Counted from the first letter of the stretch, positions 1 to 6,564 are shown. The stretch: 8,275 bases of DNA from an uncultured Erysipelotrichaceae bacterium (GCA_902795875.1 CADBND010000021.1:1-8275); one strand, 5' to 3'. Notes: generated by a model not told the origin, from the letters alone. Made by a program: numbers and translations.

Positions 1-2082
1 CTTCATGACGGAAGATTCCAGATTGTATTCCTTACGGTGTTTGAATTCCTGTACCTTTCCATCGTTCCAGTTCTGTACCGGACGGTAGTAACCGGTGATC
101 CTCGACCAGACTTCCGTCTTCTTGCCGCACTTCGGGCAGGTATATGCTTCACCCATGATGTAGCCGTGTTCCGGACAGATCGAGTAAGTCGGAGACATCG
201 TGTAATAAGGCAGTTTGTAGTTGTCGGAGATCTTCTTTACGAGATTCGCGGCAGCCTTCCAGTCAGGAAGTTTTTCACCTAAGAAGCAATGGAAGACAGT
301 ACCGGAAGTGTAAAGCGTCTGTAACCGGTCCTGAATATCCAGAGCTGTGAAGATATCTTCCGTATAACCGACAGGCAGATGTGAAGAGTTCGTGTAATAA
401 GGTGTTTCCCCTTCCTTAGCTGCTGTGATGATATCCGGATATTTCTCCTTATCGTGCTTCGCAAGTCTGTATGCAGTGGATTCAGCCGGAGTCGCTTCCA
501 GGTTGTAGAGATCATGATACATCTCCTGATAGGTGACCAGTCTCTTACGCATATAGTTGAGCACTTCGATCGCAAATTCCTGTGCGACAGGATCAGTCAG
601 ATCCTTTCTCAGCCAGTTGGCATTGAGGCAAGCCTCATTCATACCGACAAGACCGATCGTTGAGAAGTGGTTGTTGAAAGTACCCAGGTATCTCTTTGTG
701 TACGGATACAGACCGTTGTCGAGAAGTTTGGTGATGACTTCCCTCTTCACATGGAGCGATCTGGCAGCGATATCCATCAGATTGTCAAGACGCTTGTAGA
801 AGTCTTCCTTGTCTCTGGCAAGATAAGCCAATCTCGGCAGATTCAGTGTGACGACACCGACAGAACCCGTCGATTCGCCAGATCCGAAGAAGCCACCGGA
901 TTTCTTCCTTAATTCTCTCAAGTCGAGTCTCAGACGGCAGCACATCGAACGGATATCCGAAGGCTTCATGTCAGAGTTGACGTAGTTGGAGAAGTAAGGC
1001 GTACCGTATTTAGCTGTCATTTCAAACAGCAGCCTGTTATTCTCGGTCTCAGACCAGTCAAAATCTTTCGTGATCGAATAAGTCGGGATCGGATACTGGA
1101 AACCGCGTCCGTTGGCATCGCCTTCGATCATGACCTCGATAAAGGCCTTATTAACCATATCCATTTCCTTCTTGCAGTCTTTGTACTTGAAGTCGAGCGT
1201 TCTGCCGCCGACAATGCAGTACTGATCCGCAAGGTCTTCCGGAACGGTCCAGTCAAGCGTTACGTTGGTGAACGGTGCCTGTGTGCCCCATCTGGAAGGT
1301 GTATTGACACCATAGATGAAGGACTGGATGTTCTGTTTGACTTCCTTGTAGGAAAGACTGTCGATCTTGACGAACGGTGCCAGATAGGTATCGAAGGAAG
1401 AGAATGCCTGTGCGCCAGCCCATTCGTTCTGCATGATGCCCAAGAAGTTGACCATCTGGTTACACAGAGTGGACAGATGGTTGGCCGGAGTGGAAGTGAT
1501 CTTGCCATTGACACCGCCAAGACCTTCCTCGATCAGCTGTTTCAATGACCAGCCTGCGCAATATCCTGTCAGCATGCTCAGATCATGGATATGCATATCG
1601 CCATCCTTATGGGCATTGCCGATCTCTTCGTCATAGACTTCAGACAGCCAGTAGTTTGCTGTAACAGCACCGGAATTGGAAAGGATCAGACCACCAACGG
1701 AATAAGTGACAGTGGAATTCTCCTTGACACGCCAGTCGATCGCGTTGACATAGGAATCGACCAGTTTCTTGTAGTCCAGCATCGTCGTGGAGATATTTCT
1801 GGCCTTTTCTCTTTGCTTTCTGTAAAGGATATAAGCCTTTGCGACATCCGGATATCCGGCTTCGGACAATGTTTTTTCGACAGAGTCCTGAATATCTTCA
1901 ACAGTGACCTTCTCGTCCTTCACCTTGGAAGAGAAGTCGGAAGTGACACGCAAAGCCAGGAGGTTGATCACATCCGGATGATACTCCTTCTTGCAGGCAT
2001 CAAATGCCTTTGTGATCGCGCCTGAGATTTTGCTCAAATCAAAATCAACGATCTTACCATCTCTTTTTACTACACGGTACAT
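1..2082 (-). CDS. nrdD: Anaerobic (class III) ribonucleoside-triphosphate reductase, 3' end cut by window
   Basis: Reduces ribonucleoside triphosphates to deoxyribonucleotides by glycyl-radical chemistry in the anaerobic cytoplasm. 694 codons are visible and open to the window edge; family proteins are about 700 residues, so only a few C-terminal codons are probably missing. Residues 1 to about 95 (MYRVVKRDGKIVDFD...) match an ATP-cone, the allosteric activity domain. Then come GDMHIHD, YCAGW (C175, by position the counterpart of T4 C79), NTPSRWG, SMCCRL (C381/C382, one of them the expected thiyl-radical cysteine), NSSHLPVGY, a likely zinc site (C636, H639, C649, C652) and RITGYYRP with the radical-bearing G664. 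The start is fixed by an AAGGAG eight bases upstream. Only 5 nt separate it from the activase gene, so both are surely one operon. The order is activase first, the reverse of the common nrdD-nrdG order. Identification is secure; residue roles come from family knowledge and hand alignment. Confidence 0.97.
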   Translation of the reverse strand, partial: MYRVVKRDGKIVDFDLSKISGAITKAFDACKKEYHPDVINLLALRVTSDFSSKVKDEKVTVEDIQDSVEKTLSEAGYPDVAKAYILYRKQREKARNISTTMLDYKKLVDSYVNAIDWRVKENSTVTYSVGGLILSNSGAVTANYWLSEVYDEEIGNAHKDGDMHIHDLSMLTGYCAGWSLKQLIEEGLGGVNGKITSTPANHLSTLCNQMVNFLGIMQNEWAGAQAFSSFDTYLAPFVKIDSLSYKEVKQNIQSFIYGVNTPSRWGTQAPFTNVTLDWTVPEDLADQYCIVGGRTLDFKYKDCKKEMDMVNKAFIEVMIEGDANGRGFQYPIPTYSITKDFDWSETENNRLLFEMTAKYGTPYFSNYVNSDMKPSDIRSMCCRLRLDLRELRKKSGGFFGSGESTGSVGVVTLNLPRLAYLARDKEDFYKRLDNLMDIAARSLHVKREVITKLLDNGLYPYTKRYLGTFNNHFSTIGLVGMNEACLNANWLRKDLTDPVAQEFAIEVLNYMRKRLVTYQEMYHDLYNLEATPAESTAYRLAKHDKEKYPDIITAAKEGETPYYTNSSHLPVGYTEDIFTALDIQDRLQTLYTSGTVFHCFLGEKLPDWKAAANLVKKISDNYKLPYYTMSPTYSICPEHGYIMGEAYTCPKCGKKTEVWSRITGYYRPVQNWNDGKVQEFKHRKEYNLESSVMK

Positions 2083-2087
2083 AACTT

Positions 2088-3233
2088 TTACTCCTTTATT
2101 CCCCTTAATTCGATATAGTTCACGTACGGTTCAGCAGCTTTCTTCATCTTTTCCAGAGTATCCAGCCCGACCTCACCAAGTCCGTTCTGAATACAAGTCC
2201 CGTGGTCCTCGAAGTTCTGCAGATAAAGCTGTTTTGCCCCTTTGATCCATTTTGCCAGAGCTTCGATGTCTTCCACTTCGTGGAATTCCCTCACTACCGT
2301 CGTACGGAATTCATAGTCCACTTTTCCTTCCAGCAGAAGGTCTTTACTTTTTTCGACCTCGCTCAGGTCATAATTCTCCAAGCCGATCGTCTCGGCATAT
2401 TTCTCAGGCCTGTTTTTGATATCCATCGCCACATAATCGACCAGACCCTCATCGATCAGCTGTTTCAGCATTTCCGAATTGGAACCGTTGGTATCAAGTT
2501 TGACCTTCAGGCCAAGTTCCCTCACCCGGATGATGAAATCCCGGATACCCGGATGCAAGAGCGGTTCTCCGCCCGTGATACATACGCCATCCAGGATCTT
2601 GTTTCTTCCTTTTAAGAAGTCGAAGATGTCCTCTGTGGCGATCTCCGAATCGTTCTCGTTGAGAAATACCAGAGAACGGTTGTGACAGAACGGACAGCGG
2701 AAATTACAGCCGCCGGTGAATACCGTGCATGCCATGTTTCCGGGATAATCCAGAAGTGTCAGTTTCTGCAATCCGTAGAAGCGAACACCGTCATTTTCGA
2801 TCTCGCGGGCATATTCCCTGGCCTTCTCGACCAGTTTTGCCTGTACTGCGTTGTAGATATCCAGTTCTTCCACATTCACTTCGGAAGACAGATACGAGTT
2901 CCACTCCGAACGCATTCTGTAGAGATCAGGCATGATCTCCTGCGTTTTCTCAGTAGTAAAAAGTAATTTCGCACGTTTGTCGGCTTCACTGTTTTCGATC
3001 CGTACATAAGAGAGCTGTTCCAGTCTTTGTATGGATCTTGTGATCGTTCCCTTATCAAAAACACCCCTGACAGCCAGCTCGTTCATCGATACGCCCTCGT
3101 TCTCATAGATCTGAGTCAGAAGGATCAATTGTGTATAGCCGATACCGTATTTATCCAACAGTTTATCGAAATGTTTCTGATTACAGCGATACAAAACAGA
3201 GGAGTCAAGACTCAAATAATTGTTCTCGCTCAT
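2088..3233 (-). CDS. nrdG: MarR-type winged-helix domain fused to NrdG radical-SAM activase
   Basis: One uninterrupted frame of 381 residues. Residues 1 to about 145 resemble a MarR-family regulator: a helical dimerisation start, a helix-turn-helix around 48-75 (MNELAVRGVFDKGTITRSIQ) and a wing containing DKR at 85-87. Residues 150-381 are an anaerobic ribonucleotide reductase activase of the longer NrdG type: KLTLLDYPG, then the radical-SAM cluster motif C176-x3-C180-x2-C183 (GGCNFRCPFCHN), then ITGGEP at 219-224. This half binds [4Fe-4S] and SAM and makes the glycyl radical on NrdD, encoded 5 nt downstream. No in-frame ATG or ribosome binding site lies near the domain junction, so a separate NrdG product is unlikely. 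The ATG has only a weak GCAGG seven bases upstream. The promoter carries two MarR-like palindromes, which suggests self-regulation. Each half is clear; the regulatory role is inferred. The only cysteine in the MarR half is C17, which by hand alignment is not at the OhrR peroxide-sensing position. Confidence 0.93.
   Translation of the reverse strand: MSENNYLSLDSSVLYRCNQKHFDKLLDKYGIGYTQLILLTQIYENEGVSMNELAVRGVFDKGTITRSIQRLEQLSYVRIENSEADKRAKLLFTTEKTQEIMPDLYRMRSEWNSYLSSEVNVEELDIYNAVQAKLVEKAREYAREIENDGVRFYGLQKLTLLDYPGNMACTVFTGGCNFRCPFCHNRSLVFLNENDSEIATEDIFDFLKGRNKILDGVCITGGEPLLHPGIRDFIIRVRELGLKVKLDTNGSNSEMLKQLIDEGLVDYVAMDIKNRPEKYAETIGLENYDLSEVEKSKDLLLEGKVDYEFRTTVVREFHEVEDIEALAKWIKGAKQLYLQNFEDHGTCIQNGLGEVGLDTLEKMKKAAEPYVNYIELRGIKE
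2091..2096 (-). promoter_or_regulatory. Ribosome binding site of nrdD, embedded in the end of the upstream gene
   Basis: The AAGGAG is formed by the last two sense codons (AAG GAG, Lys-Glu) of the MarR-NrdG gene, followed by its TAA and then the nrdD ATG, eight bases from the site. A ribosome finishing the activase therefore sits on the reductase start signal, the usual arrangement for translational coupling. It also settles the nrdD start. Confidence 0.85.
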
Positions 3234-3252
3234 AATCGTACCTGCAAGTCTA

Positions 3253-3280
3253 ATTATATGATATATAGTTGAAAGTTCAA
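3253..3280 (-). promoter_or_regulatory. Predicted sigma-A promoter of the marR-nrdG / nrdD operon
   Basis: On the minus strand a perfect -10 TATAAT (3253-3258) lies 16 bp from a -35-like TTGAAC (3275-3280). This predicts a start near 3246 and a leader of about 13 nt before the ATG at 3233. The -35 hexamer lies inside the right half of the first palindrome, so a protein bound there would block RNA polymerase. This is predicted from sequence only. Confidence 0.7.
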
Positions 3281-3283
3281 CTA
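3266..3283. promoter_or_regulatory. Putative MarR-type operator 1 (overlaps the -35 element)
   Basis: Perfect inverted repeat with 8-bp arms and a 2-bp centre: TAGTTGAA-AG-TTCAACTA. Its size and symmetry are those of sites bound by MarR-family dimers. It covers the -35 and part of the spacer of the operon promoter, the classic position for repression. The likely ligand is the MarR half of the protein encoded immediately downstream, which is an inference. Confidence 0.7.
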
Positions 3284-3432
3284 AAATGATCTAAAAAAAT
3301 TGAAATTTCAACCATTTTTTATTTCCTGGAAATGAACATGCTTTTTTATGAAAATTTTCATTTCGACCAGACGTTTTTTAAACCTCTCTAACAAACAAAA
3401 GGCCGGGTATTATCAGGAAATCAAGTTTGTGA
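3284..3432. other. Remainder of the intergenic region upstream of marR-nrdG
   Basis: Apart from operator 2, this AT-rich stretch holds a third perfect palindrome, ATGAAAATTTTCAT (3348-3361). It shares TGAAA...TTTCA with the operators but has a longer centre. It is flanked by a 7-bp inverted repeat (GAAATGA 3329-3335 and TCATTTC 3358-3364). I found no convincing terminator for the gene ending at 3433, so its transcripts may run into the nrd operon. No small gene is supported here. Confidence 0.4.
3300..3311. promoter_or_regulatory. Putative MarR-type operator 2 (upstream copy)
   Basis: Perfect 12-bp palindrome TTGAAATTTCAA. It differs from the core of operator 1 (TTGAAAGTTCAA) at one base, and the shared similarity extends one base beyond the palindrome on one side (GTTGAAA read on the minus strand). 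Its centre is 31 bp from that of operator 1, about three helical turns, so two bound dimers would lie on the same face of the DNA. I saw no further copies of this core elsewhere in the window. Confidence 0.6.
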
Positions 3433-3957
3433 TTAAACCCTTTCCATAGCCTTCTTTCGGCCTCTTGGAATCGAAACATAGGTTCCATGAGAGTAAATCT
3501 TCCTGTCTACCAAAGGAATATTCATTTCAAAAGAAGATTCGTGCTGCATGTGCAGATAGGAATCGATCGAGAAGATCGCTTTATCGCGAAACGCATTCAG
3601 ATCAAGCTTGTCTTCATAGAGAAAACCGAAATCTTTCACCTTCCGTTCTCCCCCATCCGTCATCCGGCACCGGTAACGTCTGGCATCACCGCAGACGAAT
3701 TCAAATTCCTTGCCCAGGTCGGAAACGACATATCCACTCATCTTCTTCTGTTCGCTCCTTCCTTCCATATACAGCGCATCCGGTACAAATGTCTTTCCTT
3801 TCTGGCTGAAAAGAAAATCATCCTTTGCTTCCTGATACAACGCGCACTTCATGATGCATCCTGCATAGACCAGATTCAGGTCTTCCCTCAGATACAGCTC
3901 CACTTCCGGATAATGCAGCGCACATAAAAAACGGATCGTGATCTTTCGATATTTCAT
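3433..3957 (-). CDS. Divergent plasmid pRiA4b ORF-3-like protein, function unknown
   Basis: A 174-residue soluble protein with no signal peptide or membrane segment. It is recognised through its similarity to the better-preserved protein encoded at 5626-6477. Both begin M(K/R)YR and share REDL(N/D)L near residues 24-29. A later block here, SDLGKEFEFVCGDARRYRCR (79-98), aligns with DDLGGRFDLVYDTGEDWIFS there. That block corresponds to the pRiA4b ORF-3 core, normally F.Y.YDFGD.W. The Gly/Pro-rich motif that usually follows (GxGxxPPED) is not recognisable, and the C-terminus is basic (PRGRKKAMERV). The start has AAGGAG 11 bases upstream (3969-3974), rather far but the best candidate. No convincing promoter or terminator was found. 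It is transcribed away from the MATE gene and towards nrdG. The family role is unknown; no function is proposed. Confidence 0.75.
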   Translation of the reverse strand: MKYRKITIRFLCALHYPEVELYLREDLNLVYAGCIMKCALYQEAKDDFLFSQKGKTFVPDALYMEGRSEQKKMSGYVVSDLGKEFEFVCGDARRYRCRMTDGGERKVKDFGFLYEDKLDLNAFRDKAIFSIDSYLHMQHESSFEMNIPLVDRKIYSHGTYVSIPRGRKKAMERV

Positions 3958-4142
3958 GAATTTAATGGCTCCTTTTCCGATCGAACAGTTTTACAGGTTT
4001 CCGAATCCCCGTCTTCGATCTCAATCAGTATTTTCTCACCAAAAACGATTTTTCGCATGTCATGAAAATGCAAAAAAAGTCACTTTATCCATTCTTTTCC
4101 CTAAAGATAGTTTCTATATGAAGACTGTGTTAGAATATCGCT
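3958..4142. other. Divergent intergenic region between the pRiA4b-like gene and the MATE gene
   Basis: 185 bp without a gene. It holds the ribosome binding site of the minus-strand gene (3969-3974) and the extended -10 element of the MATE gene at its right end. In the middle is an imperfect AT-rich inverted repeat (TTTTTCGCAT at 4049-4058 and ATGCAAAAAA at 4068-4077, one mismatch, 9-nt loop). It could be an operator or a weak two-way terminator, but it is too AT-rich to call. I found no clear -35/-10 pair for the minus-strand gene. Confidence 0.45.
4128..4136 (+). promoter_or_regulatory. Extended -10 promoter predicting a leaderless MATE transcript
   Basis: TGTTAGAAT is an extended -10 (TG-n-TAGAAT, 5 of 6 to TATAAT). 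Counting seven bases on from its last T puts the transcription start at 4143, the A of the transporter's ATG. No good -35 is present at 16-18 bp spacing, which extended -10 promoters tolerate. No Shine-Dalgarno sequence occurs before the ATG, which agrees with a leaderless message. Confidence 0.5.
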
Positions 4143-5519
4143 ATGAGTCAGAAAGAAACCAAAACGATCGGCCGTGATTATTCGCTGTTCGGATTGATAA
4201 GATTTGCCCTTCCGGCGATCGCAAACGAATTCATTTTCAATCTGCTTTATACGCTCGATGATGGCTTATTCATCACGCGCTATGTCGGAACGACTGCAGA
4301 AAGTGCCTTTTCGATCATCTTCCCTGTCTTCATGATGCACAATGCGATCTCCGCTCTTCTGAGCGGCGGTGCCGTATCGGTCGCCAGAAAGATGGGTGAG
4401 AAAAAAGATGAAGAAGCCAGCAGCGACTTCACTGCCATCATCTTATCTGCCTTAGGCATCGGTCTTTTCATATCCCTGTTTGAATATGTCTTTAAAGAAC
4501 AGATCCTGAAACTTCTGGGCTGCAGTGATGTGATCTATCCATACGCAAAAAGTTTTCTGAATATCAATTGTTATTACGCGTTCCTCAGTATCTGGGGCAG
4601 TGTCATGGTCCGTTTCTATGTCTCAGCCGGTTCTCCGAAGATGGAACTGTTCTCTACGATCATGAACGTCGGAAGCAACCTCCTCTTCGACTGGTTCTTC
4701 GTCGTCCATAAGGGTATCGGCATGGTCGGAGCAGCATACGCCAATCTGATCGCCAATGCGATACAGGTCATCATCGCACTTATTTTCTATTCCGGAAAGA
4801 AATGTGAAGTGGGTTTCGCAAGACCCTCAAAAGATCTCTTCGCTGTATTAAAAGAAGGCTGCCGTTATGGTTTACCGGCTTTCTTCTCCTCTGTATCTGT
4901 CGGCGTTGGCAGTCTGATCGCCAATTATGCGATCCTTTACTTCGGTGATGAGAATTATCTGGCTGCCTATACCATCGTCAACAACATCTCCTTCACCTTT
5001 ATGGCCGGTTACTTTGGCTTATTCTCAGCGACCGGGCCGCTTCTGAGCTATGCCCTTGGGGAAAGAAACGTTCCCAAACTGCAGCGTCTCTATAAACAGA
5101 TCGTCATCGCAACGAGTTTGCTGGTTGCATTCTCGATCATTCTGTTTCTGGTCTTATGTGACCCGATCGCTATCCTGTTTACAGGCAAGGCAGCCGCCAA
5201 CATCAAGGATCTGATCGTTTACGGATTAAGGATCTGTCCCTACGGCTTCCTGTTCTTCGGCTACAATATTGCCGCCAGGATGTCCTTCTCGGCACTTGGC
5301 AACTTCAAAGCCTCTTCATTTATCACGATCATGCAGGAGATCGTATTCTCCAACCTGACGATCATCCTTTTACCGCTCTTATTCGGCATAAAAGGGATTT
5401 GGTTCGCCTTCCTAAGCGGAAATGCCCTGGCCTTATTCGTGACGCTCTATGTCATCTATGTCAACCGCGACAATTACGGTTACGGAAAAGACGGACTCGC
5501 TTTGAAAGTCACGCAATAG
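4143..5519 (+). CDS. MATE-family multidrug/sodium or proton antiporter
   Basis: A 458-residue inner-membrane protein with about 12 hydrophobic segments in two similar halves, the usual size and build of a MATE exporter. MATE proteins expel cationic or planar drugs and metabolites in exchange for Na+ or H+. Typical family features are the N-terminal amphipathic start into FALPAIANEF (21-30), LYTLDDGLFITRYVG in the first helix and loop, GGAVSVARKMGEKK after the second helix, and YGLPAFFSS opening the second half. The start is the first ATG after an in-frame TAG (4131-4133). It has no ribosome binding site and the promoter appears to end right at it. The gene is monocistronic: divergent from one pRiA4b-like gene, convergent with another, and closed by a strong terminator 20 bp after its TAG. 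The substrate cannot be told from sequence; a MepA/DinF-like subgroup is possible. Confidence 0.92.
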   Translation: MSQKETKTIGRDYSLFGLIRFALPAIANEFIFNLLYTLDDGLFITRYVGTTAESAFSIIFPVFMMHNAISALLSGGAVSVARKMGEKKDEEASSDFTAIILSALGIGLFISLFEYVFKEQILKLLGCSDVIYPYAKSFLNINCYYAFLSIWGSVMVRFYVSAGSPKMELFSTIMNVGSNLLFDWFFVVHKGIGMVGAAYANLIANAIQVIIALIFYSGKKCEVGFARPSKDLFAVLKEGCRYGLPAFFSSVSVGVGSLIANYAILYFGDENYLAAYTIVNNISFTFMAGYFGLFSATGPLLSYALGERNVPKLQRLYKQIVIATSLLVAFSIILFLVLCDPIAILFTGKAAANIKDLIVYGLRICPYGFLFFGYNIAARMSFSALGNFKASSFITIMQEIVFSNLTIILLPLLFGIKGIWFAFLSGNALALFVTLYVIYVNRDNYGYGKDGLALKVTQ

Positions 5520-5538
5520 ATTTGATCATTCATTTCAT

Positions 5539-5575
5539 AAAACACCCATACATAACCTGTATGGGTGTTTTTCTT
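5539..5575. terminator. Strong bidirectional intrinsic terminator
   Basis: Perfect 14-bp stem AAAACACCCATACA / TGTATGGGTGTTTT around a 5-nt loop (TAACC). On the plus strand it ends in TTTTTCTT, and on the minus strand the stem's own A-run gives TTTT. It lies between the convergent MATE gene (ends 5519) and the pRiA4b-like gene (ends 5626) and can stop transcription from both sides; the plus-strand tail is the better one. Confidence 0.93.
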
Positions 5576-5625
5576 ATAAAAAGGACGACCGGCTATCGAT
5601 CATCCTGAATACATCATCCTTATCC

Positions 5626-6477
5626 TCAGTGAATATCGTCGCTGATCTCTGCTCCGCTCATATAGAATTCAAGATCATCAAACATATCTTCCGCATATAT
5701 GAGTAACTCTTTTCGGCATCTTTTCAGAAGCTTCTCTTCACTTTCCTTGGGATACTTATCATGAAATTCTTCCAGCATATCTCTTATCAGAAAGTAATTG
5801 TTTATCTGCATATCCACGAATTCTTCTTTGGCTTTCGCGATATCTTCCTCATCGATCTCAGGATCGATCTCTTCTTCATTTGAAGATCTCATCATCTTCT
5901 TTCCCTCCTCGTACATTTTGAAATTGTCTTCGACGAGATCGGAGAAAACTTCCTTCTCATATTCCAGATCGAAATCGGTATCAAAATCGGAAAAGCGCTC
6001 GATTTTCTTATTCCAGGGGAAGCGAATCCCTCTTTCCTCATCTTCTTCATCCTGATCGGGCGAGATCTCGCCTTTCAAATAGCGCATCAGACTATCCTTG
6101 TTGTCTTCCCAGATCCCCTGTCCTGCTCCGTCGATCAGAGAACAGACTTCCTTTCCTTCGTGTTCTATGGCCTTCTCACTCACGACGCAGGAAAAGATCC
6201 AGTCTTCTCCGGTATCATAGACAAGATCGAAACGGCCTCCCAGATCATCGAGATGATGTTTTGCCATGTCCGCATACATCGGACCGTCGACCCATGATTC
6301 ATCGCAATAGCATTTCCCATTGCTGATGATCATGAACATGTGTTCAAATTCTGCACCCAGTGCCGTACATAAGACGATACCGACCTTTTCCAGATCGAGA
6401 TCTTCTCTCACAGCCACGACACGGTAGAATCTGTCTTTTGCTTCCTTAAATAACGCATGTATTATCCTGTATCTCAT
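5626..6477 (-). CDS. pRiA4b ORF-3-like protein with acidic C-terminal extension, function unknown
   Basis: 283 residues from the ATG at 6477. An upstream in-frame GTG at 6489 would add four residues (MGTN). The ATG is preferred because the paralogue at 3433-3957 also starts M-(R/K)-Y-R, and because the predicted transcript begins at about 6494. Residues 10-135 match the plasmid pRiA4b ORF-3 fold: FYRVVAVREDLDLEKVG, the strand pair FDLVYDTGEDWIFSCVV (83-99), then GAGQGIWEDNKDSLMRYLKG (117-136), the equivalent of the usual GxGxxPPEDxGG...GY motif with the prolines lost. After this comes a charged linker (DQDEEDEERG) and about 120 residues rich in Glu and Asp that look helical; I do not recognise them. 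It is downstream of rplQ but separated by a terminator and its own promoter, so it is probably not part of the ribosomal operon. No cellular role is known to me for this family. Confidence 0.82.
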   Translation of the reverse strand: MRYRIIHALFKEAKDRFYRVVAVREDLDLEKVGIVLCTALGAEFEHMFMIISNGKCYCDESWVDGPMYADMAKHHLDDLGGRFDLVYDTGEDWIFSCVVSEKAIEHEGKEVCSLIDGAGQGIWEDNKDSLMRYLKGEISPDQDEEDEERGIRFPWNKKIERFSDFDTDFDLEYEKEVFSDLVEDNFKMYEEGKKMMRSSNEEEIDPEIDEEDIAKAKEEFVDMQINNYFLIRDMLEEFHDKYPKESEEKLLKRCRKELLIYAEDMFDDLEFYMSGAEISDDIH

Positions 6478-6500
6478 ATTGGTACCCACTCTTTGATTCC

Positions 6501-6529
6501 ATTAAAACAGAATCCGGATATTTCTTCAA
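6501..6529 (-). promoter_or_regulatory. Predicted promoter of the pRiA4b-like gene
   Basis: On the minus strand TTGAAG (6524-6529) is followed after 17 bp by TTTAAT (6501-6506), which also has the extended -10 TG one base upstream. The predicted start is about 6494, giving a 17-nt leader before the ATG at 6477. It lies just beyond the rplQ terminator, so the gene can be expressed on its own. Confidence 0.6.
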
Positions 6530-6542
6530 TTCGTTCCATATC

Positions 6543-6564
6543 AAAAAGCTCCTTTCGGAGCTTT
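6543..6564 (-). terminator. Intrinsic terminator of the rpsK-rpoA-rplQ operon
   Basis: On the minus strand AAAGCTCC-GAAA-GGAGCTTT forms an 8-bp stem closed by a GAAA tetraloop and followed by two more Ts (five Ts in a row in all). It starts 7 bp after the rplQ stop codon. The T tail is short, so some read-through into the next gene is possible. Confidence 0.8.

Noticed and set aside
1585..2025. 146-codon frame on the plus strand opposite nrdD
   Set aside because: It lies wholly within the well-conserved nrdD coding region on the other strand, has no ribosome binding site and encodes no recognisable motif.
2202..2615. 137-codon plus-strand frame opposite the NrdG half
   Set aside because: It is antisense to conserved radical-SAM coding sequence and has no family resemblance.
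3329..3364. Possible hairpin terminator for the 174-residue gene
   Set aside because: The 7-bp arms GAAATGA/TCATTTC enclose 22 bases, and there is no T-run after the stem in the minus direction.
3487..3927. 146-codon plus-strand frame opposite the 174-residue protein
   Set aside because: The minus-strand frame has an AAGGAG and aligns with the second pRiA4b-like protein; this one has neither.
4049..4077. AT-rich imperfect hairpin in the divergent region
   Set aside because: The stem is mostly A-T pairs with one mismatch and a 9-nt loop, too weak to call a terminator or a riboswitch.
4118..4177. 19-codon frame starting just before and overlapping the MATE start
   Set aside because: It has no ribosome binding site and lies mostly inside the MATE gene in another frame; the predicted transcript starts after its ATG.
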